Assembly: GCA_008000375.1 (NCBI GenBank)
Contig: SMOI01000061.1
Coordinates: forward strand, 1-27,290
Source of the DNA: Poteriospumella lacustris
Lineage: Eukaryota > Sar > Chrysophyceae > Chromulinales > Dinobryaceae
DNA: 27,290 nucleotides
Direction of reading: 5' to 3'
Positions 1 to 12,100 of the stretch are shown here, piece after piece. The stretch's first letter is position 1, and every line of letters begins with the position of its first letter. Made by a program: the position numbers and the translations under genes. The notes under the pieces were generated by a model. The model ran no database searches and was not told where the DNA came from. It saw only the letters and a program-made list of their open reading frames with translations.

Positions 1-360
1 AAGCATGGTCGCCCTTTCCAACGCAAGCGCCACCAATGGTCCGCAGTCCGCGCCCTGTGTCCTATTCTTCGCGACTCGGTGAGAGGTTAGTGATATGAAA
101 ACAAAGTTAAACAAATTACAGACACCAGAGCCTGCGGCTGCCGATGGTCCCTCATCGAACGGTGCTGCAGACAACCAATCACTGGGCCTTTTTGGCCCAA
201 TGACGTCCGCAGCAACACGTCCGATGAGAAGATCCACCGGCAACCGACAGGCCCCGACTACAACAGAGCGAAGGATCAAACGGCAACACAGTCAAAAGAG
301 AAAGACGAGGCGAGAGCCACATTCTCTTTCGCGGTTACACCGTCTACTGCCGCTGTCGAT
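1..360. other. Window edge, no firm gene; possible 3' end of a + strand gene
   Basis: No recognisable protein is encoded here. On the + strand there is a donor-like GTGAGA at 79 and an acceptor-like TACAG ending at 121. Joining them gives a 43-nt candidate intron and an open frame that ends at 364, overlapping the UNC119 stop on the other strand. The resulting peptide is basic and low in recognisable motifs, and a second frame is equally open, so I do not call a gene. Part of the stretch is presumably 3' UTR of the UNC119 homologue. Confidence 0.3.
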
Positions 361-1624
361 CTAGTAGTAATCGGACTCCTTCGACCACACCTCTTTTGAG
401 CCCTTCGCACCGGCAGGGCGGGCTCCTCGGCTTTCCTTCGCCTCCGCCTTTGCCTCCTCTCCTTCTACTCCTTCTTCCTCCTCGCCTTCGACCTTGCCCT
501 CGGCCTTCGCAGCTTTGGCAGCTTTGGCGGCCTGTTGAAGAGAACACACAACACGGAGAAGGTCAGCGAACTGCGGTCAATCGGGCGGCGACAGTGACCG
601 ACGAGCTTACCTTGGCACCGAATTTATCTTCGTAGCTCTTCTTCGCTTGAGCAGCATCCTCTCGCACATACTGTAACAATGCACAAGATACGACGTCAGC
701 GATCAATGATCAAAGAAGGCAAAGATACGCACGGCGAAGGTCACGTACTCTGTAGGAGGCTTTGTTGTGCATGATCAGCTTGTCGTTGACGAAGTAGAAC
801 GAGTCGGACTTCGTCTCGTAAGGATGCTCGATCATTTCGTTCACTACAACAAACAAACAAACACAAACAAGATGGCAGTGGGTAACGCGGCTGGCCACCG
901 ACGAAGCGTGCACACACGAACGAACGACTTACTGAGTTCATCGCTCAACGGCGGGAGATCGTACACGGAATCCCACGTGTTCGTCGATCCGGGAATGCAG
1001 AAGCCAAAGGTGAAGTCGAAGCTCTTCACCAACTGCAAGACAGCACAGGCCGCACACAGAAGACAGGCGAGCGGTGAGCATAACCTCACAGTGCGACAGA
1101 CATAGTCGCTGGATACAACTTACTCGGTCGCGAAAGTAGTGTCTCTCGATCATGCGGAAACCGGCCAACGCGATATTTCCCACACTGAACACGAGGCTGC
1201 AACACGATGGACACCAATCAACCTGTGACTGTCGCAACGATACGAAGGCCGCACGATACTTACGAAGTTTGAATGAGAGGAAGACGCAGCACATCCTCGC
1301 TGAATGTGTACTTGATTTTTCGGTACATGTCCTCTCCCAACGTTGAGAAGTCCACACTGATATCCTGAGGAGCGGGCGTGTCTTTGCCGACCTCGAAGAT
1401 AATTTTCTTTGTTTGGTAGTCGCTGATGGTAAATTGCAGGAAATCGATGCCAAACGTATTCGCAGACAAAGGACACAAAAAACCTGTCGGGGACATCAAA
1501 GCGAGAAACAACACATACACACATTACGATGCGGCATTCGACAGCTTCCACAAGAGATAACTGATTGCTTACCCTCAGTGGGCTTCGTCAAAGAAGTGAC
1601 GTCGGCAGGAGTTACGAAGGCCAT
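361..1624 (-). CDS. UNC119: UNC119/PDE6-delta family lipid-cargo chaperone, seven exons
   Basis: Exons on the minus strand: 1624-1573, 1483-1264, 1196-1124, 1032-933, 843-749, 670-611, 531-361; all introns are GT...AG, 67-91 nt, giving 256 residues. Residues 1-180 follow the immunoglobulin-like beta-sandwich of UNC119 throughout: an N-terminal TPADVTSL helix, GIDFLQFTI, the highly diagnostic [26 protein letters not shown], and [18 protein letters not shown]. Family members bind the myristoylated N-termini of proteins and deliver them to cilia, released by ARL3-GTP. Unlike animal UNC119, which stops shortly after the sandwich, this one adds about 75 residues: a [16 protein letters not shown] segment, then an Ala/Lys and Glu-rich tail ending SKESDYY, stop TAG. 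Start chosen at the first ATG of the conserved N-terminal helix. It is divergent with BBIP1. The family call is firm; cargo is unknown. Confidence 0.92.
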
Positions 1625-2111
1625 CTTCTCTAGCTCTGGTTGTTGTCAAAGTTAAACTTCCCCCCTTGCACAATTGCCGAATTGATCGAAGTGTGTTCCA
1701 AATGGCAAAGAAAACGATCGTATTTGGTATTCAAAGGCGTGGCTCATCTGACCGATGAAAACGGTTTCAATTTTCGACTACCAAAAGCAACGTTCGCTTT
1801 GGAGGCGATTTCCCGTTCTTCCGTGGATTTCCGTCGCATTTCCTTCAAATTGGGGACAGCAGCAACGCCTCCAAAGCGAACGCCCAAAGTGAAGGAAATG
1901 CGACGGAAATCCACAGTGGAGCTGAAAATCGCCTCCAAAGTGAACGTTGCTTCTGGCAGTCGAAAATTGAAACCGTTTTCATCGGCAGTTTGTTGTGATC
2001 AGAGCAGAGCAGATCCTTTGAATCAGCCTTGCCTTTGCCCATTCGGAACACAATTCGATCAAGTGCAAGGGAGAAATTTTTGGGGCCAAGTGCAATTGAA
2101 AGAGGTGAACC
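1625..2111. promoter_or_regulatory. Shared divergent upstream region of UNC119 and BBIP1
   Basis: These 487 nt separate the ATGs of two cilium-associated genes transcribed in opposite directions, so they must hold both 5' UTRs and both promoters. No TATA element or clear RFX X-box (GTTNCC...GGNAAC) was seen by eye. About half of it is occupied by a long inverted repeat (1752-1985, listed separately). An open frame crosses the region on the + strand from 1640, but it is a by-product of the palindrome and runs straight over the BBIP1 start, so it is not called as a gene. Confidence 0.55.
1752..1985. repeat. Foldback: 103-nt inverted repeat with 28-nt loop
   Basis: Positions 1752-1854 pair with 1883-1985 (paired positions sum to 3737). 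By eye about 11 of 103 positions differ, clustered in a short block near the middle of the arm. The loop plus its edge (about 1866-1882) holds a further inverted copy of the CGCTTTGGAGGCG block of the left arm, so alternative hairpins are possible. No flanking target-site duplication is evident, so an insertion of a foldback or MITE-like element is possible but unproven. It lies between the start codons of UNC119 and BBIP1. Confidence 0.85.
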
Positions 2112-2363
2112 ATGGATCAAAAGTCACAGATCACCGAGATCTTGCCAAAAAGTGGACTTGTCTACTCTGAGAAGTACGTTGGTTTCGTGCATTAGTTGAT
2201 CAGCGGTAACGTCTGTTCTTGTTTGCGTAGAGGTGGATTTGCTGAAATATTGTGCAAACCAAAAATTTTGCCTTTAAAAAGTGCAGTTCTTGAGCAATTG
2301 CAAAAACTAGAGCAGTCGGCTGAAGATGCTCCTGCAGACAGCAATTTCGGTATGCACAAGTAA
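2112..2363 (+). CDS. BBIP1: BBSome-interacting protein 1 (BBIP1/BBIP10), two exons
   Basis: Exons 2112-2173 and 2231-2363, intron 57 nt (GTACGT...GTAG), product 64 residues, stop TAA. The sequence reads ITEILPKSGLVYSEK, then after the splice GGFAEILCKPKILPLKS and a helix with LEQLQKLEQ. This matches the BBIP10 pattern: LPK.G..(V/F)xE, then (V/L)LCKPK(L/I)LPLKS and a leucine-rich helix. BBIP1 is the smallest BBSome subunit. It helps assemble the octameric coat that moves membrane proteins in and out of cilia, and in animals it has also been linked to tubulin acetylation. The animal protein is about 92 residues; the difference is at the poorly conserved ends. The gene is too small for ordinary gene finders and is recognised only after splicing. 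The neighbouring UNC119 homologue fits a ciliary context. Confidence 0.88.
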
Positions 2364-4182
2364 CAAGCTGCGCTGCGCGGGCCTGGATGGAAATGGACTA
2401 GAACTGTGATAATATTGCGGTGACGATTGAAAGTAGTTTGAACTGCTTGTGAACCCTGTACAAAAGAATTGTATATAGTTGTCGTGTGCATGTGGTCGCC
2501 GGTGACACAGAAGTTGGACGAGTAATTAGTGTTATGTTCGTGCTTTTGGTGTGTGATTGGTGAGAGAGAAAGAAACAAAAGACAATGCCATATATGTATC
2601 AGTATGTAGGTTTTGTTGTGAGGAGATATACTATTTGTTTTCATGATAGGCAGCCAACCGCCGTTGAGTATTCACAACAGACTCAACCGACATAGCAATG
2701 GGCCAGCCTTCAAATAAGAAGAAAACAAAATCAGAATGAGCAAACTAGAACCTTGCAAACTATGATGCTTCCGTGTAGATACTGCAAGTACCGCAAACAT
2801 GCGCCATTGTAGAAGCCAAACTCACGGGAAAAATAACAGCCAAAGAACGTAGTCCACACGAAGATGAAGTCGAAGCGAATCGATGGTTGCGGAGCGGCCA
2901 ACGAATGCTGAAGTGCAGACGAAGCCACTGAATGAGAGACAAGAGGTTGACACCGTTCGTGCCACACACACCATGGATGCAGCCAGACATACAACAGTGA
3001 TCATATTCTGGTGCTGGGGCACAGATGTGGAGGGAGAGGATGACGGCGTGAACCTCGCGGGCAGATCAGAAGAAAAGCGATACAAAATTGTGTGAGGAAA
3101 TCAAAGGAAGGTGGCGTAATGCAGGACTATGACAGGGATACACGACAGACAGACGAGGGAATAAGGACTGCGCAGACGTCATCTCGAACACGAAGATTGA
3201 ACAGCGATGATGTACAGAAAGAAAATCGACACACGTCACAGTGGCCGCCTCGCCAAGGCTTCAGCGAAGATTTTCTAAAATGTACGACTCGACACTGGGT
3301 TCTTCAGCGATTCAATCTCGAGGAGAAACGTTTCCAGATATACGCAGCAACTTATACAGGATCGTGCATCGTCCGACGGGAGGTTGCAGGGGGGTGGGAG
3401 GAGGAGACCGCATCACCGATGCTGTTGATGTGCGAAATTTCAACGGCACTCAACAGAGGGGTTATATACAAACACATTCGCATGCAAATTAGTAAAAGGA
3501 GCACATGCGAACAAAGGGCACCCAATGACAACTTGCGCTCGCTTGTTTCGTAGTGTCTCTCCGGCCTTCCAACGAATAGAAAAGTGGGCGGGGGGAGGGG
3601 ACAGACGTCGTGGAACTTTCCAAACAAACTATATACAATACGAACGCATAAAAAATCGGGGACTTTCTTTTTTATTCGACGCATTCGGGTGTATATGATT
3701 CATTCCAAAAATAGCACACCAATCAATGTGGGGAGGGGCGGGAAACGCGGAATCATTCGAGAGGTGCGAAATTCAGCAATGTTTCTGTGCGTCGTGTGGC
3801 GTCGTTCGTGTAGCGAGGGGAGGGGTTAAAGAGACACACATTCTCGTTTGTGAGGCGGCCGTGAAAGAAACGAAAGGAGATCTGCATGGATCGGGGGATC
3901 GTCGTGTTTGCAAGTGGAAGGACGATGAGAGAGGAGGGAGACAAAGAAGACAAAGACAAAGCAAATGGAGAGAAAGAGACGAAGAGAAAGAGACAAAGAG
4001 GCTTGGAAGACTATATATATGGCGTTGTATGTGGGGGGTTATATGGGGAAACGATAAACAGCTCCAGCGGCTGTGCCTGATGATTGACATGCGGCTGGAT
4101 GCGACAAATATAGAAGTGGGTGACGTTGTGGCCGCGACAACGAAGGAGGGAGCTGACCAGGTTAATATCGATCGATAGTCAG
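2364..4182. other. Convergent non-coding region with purine-rich tract
   Basis: The 1.8 kb between the stops of BBIP1 (+) and the DEAD-box gene (-) shows no frame with recognisable motifs or good splice structure; short open frames overlap one another on all frames. It presumably holds both 3' UTRs. Its right part is purine-rich on the + strand (CU-rich in the sense of the helicase mRNA). No tRNA-like cloverleaf or box sequence was noticed. Confidence 0.6.
3914..4010. repeat. Purine-rich low-complexity tract (GA/GACAAA units)
   Basis: The + strand is almost pure A/G here with imperfect repeats of GAGAAAGAGAC and GACAAAGA. In the mRNA sense of the helicase gene, whose stop is at 4183, this becomes a CU-rich tract with repeated CUUUGUCU, inside its probable 3' UTR. 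Such tracts are candidate binding sites for pyrimidine-tract-binding proteins, but that is inference. Confidence 0.6.
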
Positions 4183-7319
<3,137 letters not shown>

Positions 7320-7851
7320 CGTTATGCTTGAAGAACGAAACGAATCTGCAGGATCGAAAAATTCACACACTTGTTTTTCAGTAAAGATTGCAACAGGACT
7401 TTCTGGGCCTCCGCAAGAACTTACCACAGCCAGGTCAATGATAGCCCAATCCAGGGTAAATGACCAAATTGGAGTGTAATGAAGCATTGATCCAAGCCGT
7501 CCAAAGAGATCATTCACCTCGTTCACGGTCGCACAGGAGCTCCAAGCTCTCTTCGAGTTCTGCACTGCGTGGTGTGCAACACCAGTGCAGCCCCGTGTGG
7601 TGTGGCGCAAAACACAGACCCCAGAGTTCCAGATGTGCTGCTATGAGAAATAGCGAAGTCCGCTGGAATCACATCTGTCGTAGGTTGAGGTCCAGCAACA
7701 GCCGTAATGAGTTTTGGTAATTGCCTAACTTCTCTAGTTTAATGTTTACTGTCAGACAGACAAGTTGCAATCTGACGCAATTTTCACCCACTTCAGCTTT
7801 TCACTAACTACCTAGGTACACACTGGCGCAAGATCATGGATCACGCAGAAG
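7320..7851. other. Region between helicase and LipB, with unexplained open frame
   Basis: The helicase frame continues open upstream of the chosen ATG to about 7610 without a stop. The extra stretch reads like protein (for example HYTPIWSFTLDWAIIDL, then KQVCEFFDPADSF) but resembles no DDX3 N-terminus I know. A good donor (GTAAGT) sits inside it at about 7421 (minus strand) and an acceptor-like CTGCAG near 7349, so it could contain a 5' UTR intron. About 7611-7720 another minus-strand frame looks partly coding as well. It may be an extended N-terminus, a 5' leader, or the remnant of another gene. The far end, 7721-7851, shows nothing. Confidence 0.4.
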
Positions 7852-8670
7852 TTACCGCTTGGGATGGTCCAACCTTTGCAGGAGCTCTGAGGTTTGTAGG
7901 TTTGATAAAACCTTTTGTGGATCTTCCACATTGTCCAGGGATAAATTGAAGATACTTGAGAATGATGAGAGCCAGTCGTTGGCCACCGCCTCCGGGGTAA
8001 CATTCGAAGACTGAGATAATGATGAAATGCTGCATACACCAGCTATGGAAGAGTTAAGGCCACAAGGCACAATTTTCTTGTAATATGACATGTCGGTGGA
8101 CACATTCAACGATACACCGTGGATAGTAATCCACCGGCTCGCAGTGATACCTTGAGCACTTATCTTCTTGTTTCCGATCCAAACCCCAGCGTTTAGGTCG
8201 GATCTTTCTCCTTGAATGCCATACTTTTTCAGAGTTTCAATGACGGTCTGCTCCAAAGACCTGCTGAACCTACGTGCATGGGTCGGACGTGAATGAGTTA
8301 TCATCAAAAAATTGGCAGAGCAAAAGCTTGATTGGAATTACCAATGAAGATCCCGCTTGTGCATATCCAAATCAAAGATAGGATAAGCAATAATTTGGCC
8401 CGGGCCGTGATAGGTCACTTCTCCTCCACGTTCGACGCGAAATAAGGGTAGGTGATTGTCGTGTTCGCTGAGAAGTACATTGTCAAGTGTTGCTCCTCGG
8501 CCTAACGTAAAAACGTGAGGATGTTGCACCAAAATTAAACTGTCCCAAGTAGGTCCACCTGCCTTCTTGGTTTCCCAACATTCATTCTGCAAATGCTTCT
8601 GCAGTCTCCAGATTGATTCGTATTCACTCAAATATTTGGTGAAGTTGTACACTTTACACAAACGGCTCAT
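7852..8670 (-). CDS. LIPT2: Lipoyl(octanoyl) transferase (LipB/LIPT2)
   Basis: Exons 8670-8342 and 8269-7852, intron 72 nt, 248 residues, stop TAA. The enzyme moves the octanoyl group from acyl carrier protein to the lipoyl domains of glycine cleavage H protein and 2-oxoacid dehydrogenases, in the mitochondrion of eukaryotes. Diagnostic motifs are HPHVFTLGRGA (50-60), RGGEVTYHGPGQIIAYPI (81-98), GVWIGNKKISAQGI with the catalytic lysine (Lys145), and IVPCG with the catalytic cysteine (Cys179). Splicing joins HKRDLHW to FSRSLEQ, as expected for the family; without it the frame stops at W110. The conserved domain starts almost at the first residue, so no long mitochondrial presequence is visible; targeting may use the amphipathic N-terminus. 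It is divergent with the bromodomain gene. Confidence 0.95.
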
Positions 8671-9101
8671 TCTCTACCAACGTAACCGAAACACAACACA
8701 CGATTTTCCAGCCATCAGCAAATGCATGTGTCTGCCTTTCTCTTGTTTTGATGCATTGTCACGTCACATCACATCGATGTGAAGGAGCTGTCGTCATCAT
8801 GTTGCCCCATTTCCACAGATCGTCGTCGTCGTCATGCAACATCTCAAAACTCACTTCTTTCGAATATTTTCTTCGATTTCGGCCTTTTCCAAAACTCGGC
8901 AACTTTCAAACCGCACTGTCGACAGCAATTCGAATTTGGACTGCAGCAATCAGGTCAAGTTAGATTGGCGATTGACTTAAAACCATTGCATCATTGAAAA
9001 CCATAAAGCTTTTTCGGCTGGATCACCATTCGCTGCTTCTGCAACGCTTCCACTTCAACATCTGACTTGCAATAATCTCACAAAGGACAGCTACAAGTCA
9101 C
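8671..9101. promoter_or_regulatory. Divergent upstream region of LipB and bromodomain gene
   Basis: These 431 nt lie between the start codons of two oppositely transcribed genes and must contain both promoters and 5' leaders. There is a short run of GTC trinucleotides near 8819-8835. No TATA-like element, palindrome or further coding exon was recognised. Confidence 0.5.
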
Positions 9102-12100
9102 ATGTCGCGAACAGGTGGCAAAGCGTTCCAGGTAATGTTTTCTCTTTCTCATTCCCACGTTGGACTTGCATAACTCGATCCTTTTGCACAGAGGAAAGTT
9201 TTGAAGGCCCTGAGCGAATTCTTTCGATCTGAGAGAGTTCAAGCTCTCGTCCAAGATATTGACAGGTACTTTTTTTCACTCCCAATCGGATGATTTGCTC
9301 ACAGTAACACTTACTCGATTCGTGGGCTTTTGCATCGGTAACTCAGAGACACCGAGGAACTTTCTATTATCATTGATCCTCATTCTTTCAAGGACTTTGA
9401 TGGTAAGTCGTTGTGTGACGATTTGATGTGATAATAGTTGTTCACCAGATGTCCCTGTTTTAGAAACCCTCGAGGAGTTGAAAGCCGAGGTTGAAAGGGC
9501 TTTTAAGTTTTGCTCTCGCATTAGAGGCAAGAAGACGGAAGCTCTGGCATTGAATGAGCTAGCCCAATCTAAAATTGACGAGTTTCTTGAAGACGACGTG
9601 GTCGACAGTGCCGACAAACGTGGTCGCGACGAGGCCGACGGCGACGATGAGCATCAATCGAAGAAGGCCAAAAAGGCTAAAGTCTCCGCCTTGTCTCCTG
9701 AAGATAAAGCTCACCTTAGGGAGATCGCGAATAAGCTTAGCAAAAATGCCGAGGCTGATCCTTTCTTGTATCCGGTCGACAAAAGGTACGCAATGGTCAG
9801 CGATGTATAATCTGCCACTTTGCCTCATCGTCCATCCTCGATATGTAGTGTTTTCCCTGTGTATTATGAAGTTATCGACGACCCTATGGATATCACAACG
9901 TGGAAAAAGAAGATCAACGACTACACCTCTGTCAAGGAGGCCCTCGATGATCTTCGTCTCATTTGGACCAACTGCTGCACGTTCAATGCGGAGGGGTCGG
10001 AAATCAACAATACGGCGCTGCGCATTGGCGTAGAGACTGAGGCCCATATTGAGGTAGGTGACTTGCACGATCAACAGTCTGCACCCCTGTGTCGTGTCAT
10101 CCTTACTCCATTGTATCACGTCTTGCAGTCGCTCTTCGGAAAAGCAGAAGTGGACTTTCACTGGCGAAAGATGTTCAAGGGACTAAAGCTGCCAAAGACA
10201 CCGAGTAAGGAAACAGCGCCATCTATGGAGCCCCCAAAGTCCGACAAGGGAGAAAAGAAGAAGCGCAAGCCTGTGGTAGAAGTGGACGGTGTGTCAATGG
10301 CTGATGTGAAGGATTTGGTGAAGACTCTGTTCGACGACGACCGCACCATCTTGTTTCGGACGCCGATTACCGATGATGTAGCTCCTGGTTACTCGGATTT
10401 AATCGCTGAACCCATGGACTTGAGTACTATCAAGAAGAAGCTCCGAGGGCAGTTGTATGGGGATGATGTGGGCAGCGCCATTCGTGAATTGCGGTTGGTC
10501 TGGTCCAACTGCCAGGAATACAATGCGCCAGGATCGGACATCTATAACCTCGCGAAGGAGATGGAAGAAGAGCTTGAAGCGAAGCTGAAAGAACTGAAAA
10601 GTCGAGCGCTCCAACAAGCTGCAGCTAAGAAGGCCGAAGAAGTCGTCGAAACGCCTGGTGGGTCGAAGGCGGGCAAGGGCGGTGCGAAAGTGGCGGTGAA
10701 GGGCCAGCATCCTCCGTCGGACGAAGAATTGAAAATCAACAGAGTGCCGACGAGTGACTATCGCGCGTTGTCCGCCAACGCTGTCAAGGACCTTCTGTCC
10801 ATCGTGAAGACTTTCGCCGATATTGGGCCCTTCCAGCAGCCGATCAAAGAAGAAGATGCGCCGGGGTACTTCGATGTCGTCAAGACGCCGATGGATCTGG
10901 GCACAGTCGAGCGGAAGTTCATGCTCGGCTCATATCACAGCAGTCCGTCAGACGTCGTGGAAGACATTCGTTTGATTTGGCGCAACTGCGTGTCGTACAA
11001 CTTGCACGACTCAGCGATCTTCAAGACGGCCGTGGCCCACGCGCAGCTCTTCGAGGAGAACCTGCGGCTGGTGATCAAGCGCGACCACGACAAGGTCTAT
11101 GAGTCCAAGCCGCCGACGTTTGCTTCGTCTGAGAAGATGCAGTTGGAAGAAGAAGAGAACGACGACATGGTGGACGAAGAGGACGACGGCGACGGCGACG
11201 ACGACGCCATCGGTGACAAGGCGCCGGACGGTAGCCAAGTGCAAAACACCCCCAAGCGCCGGCGAACGTACTGCTCCTTCCGCGTGCGCAAGTACCGACA
11301 CGTGCTCCGGTTGGTGACCATTCACGAACTGGCGGGGCCCTTCATCGATTTGCCCGTGGATAACGCGGAGTACCTCCAGAAGGTGGAGCATCCGCTGTCG
11401 CTGACCACGATCAAACAGAAGATCACCGAATACCAAGAGATCCCGCTGGGTTTCTTCGCCGATCTGAAGAAAGTCTTCGACAATTGGCTGTCCTTCGCTG
11501 ACCCGCAGTCAAACACGTACCAAGCCGCGCGCGTGCTGAAGAACTTCAGCGTGGACATCTTCTATCAGAACTTCTTGTCGCTCGCGCCGCTGAAGACGCC
11601 CGAGGACGAGCAGTGCATCACCGAACACCGATCAGCCGACAGCAACCATCCTGTCTTCGAAGAAGCCATTCGAAAACGTTCGAAGGAGCCCGGCAGCAGT
11701 CACGAGGCGCATGGCGAAGGGAAGCTGCACCATGCGCCGGCGATGTCGGTGGCGACGACGATGACGCCCGCCGTCGATCTCGCCTCTCGTCGCGAGTTGT
11801 CGCCGCTGTTTCCTGGTCGATCGAAAACGGATCACCGCGATCGCGTGGAGGAGCTGAACGCCTTCTTATCGGGCGAGAAGGCGGCGCAGTCGGATCTCTT
11901 CCGCCACAGTGCTCACGGGAAAGCGGTGCAGCTGCTCAAAGAAACGAAACTGCCGTTCATCGTGGCACCGTCGCTGTACGAAATCACAGATTTCGGCACG
12001 TTGCAACCACCGATCAGTTCGTCGCGTAAGGCGTTGTATCCGATTCGCTACGAAGTGCTGCGTATCATGCGCGTGGCAGTGGTGCCAGAGAACGAGGCGG

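Noticed and set aside
1640-2170. 176-codon + strand open frame
   Set aside because: It crosses the foldback and the start of BBIP1 in another frame, has no family resemblance, and its sequence repeats in mirror image because of the palindrome.
2192-2644. 150-codon minus-strand open frame
   Set aside because: It overlaps BBIP1 on the opposite strand and has no domain or splice support.
3092-3553. 153-codon + strand open frame in the convergent spacer
   Set aside because: No recognisable motif, overlapping alternative frames of similar length, and a position expected for 3' UTRs.
10054-10128. Reading straight through this 75-nt segment as coding
   Set aside because: Its length is divisible by three and it has no stop, but it has GTAGGT and TTGCAG ends, and splicing it restores a continuous bromodomain C-terminal helix.
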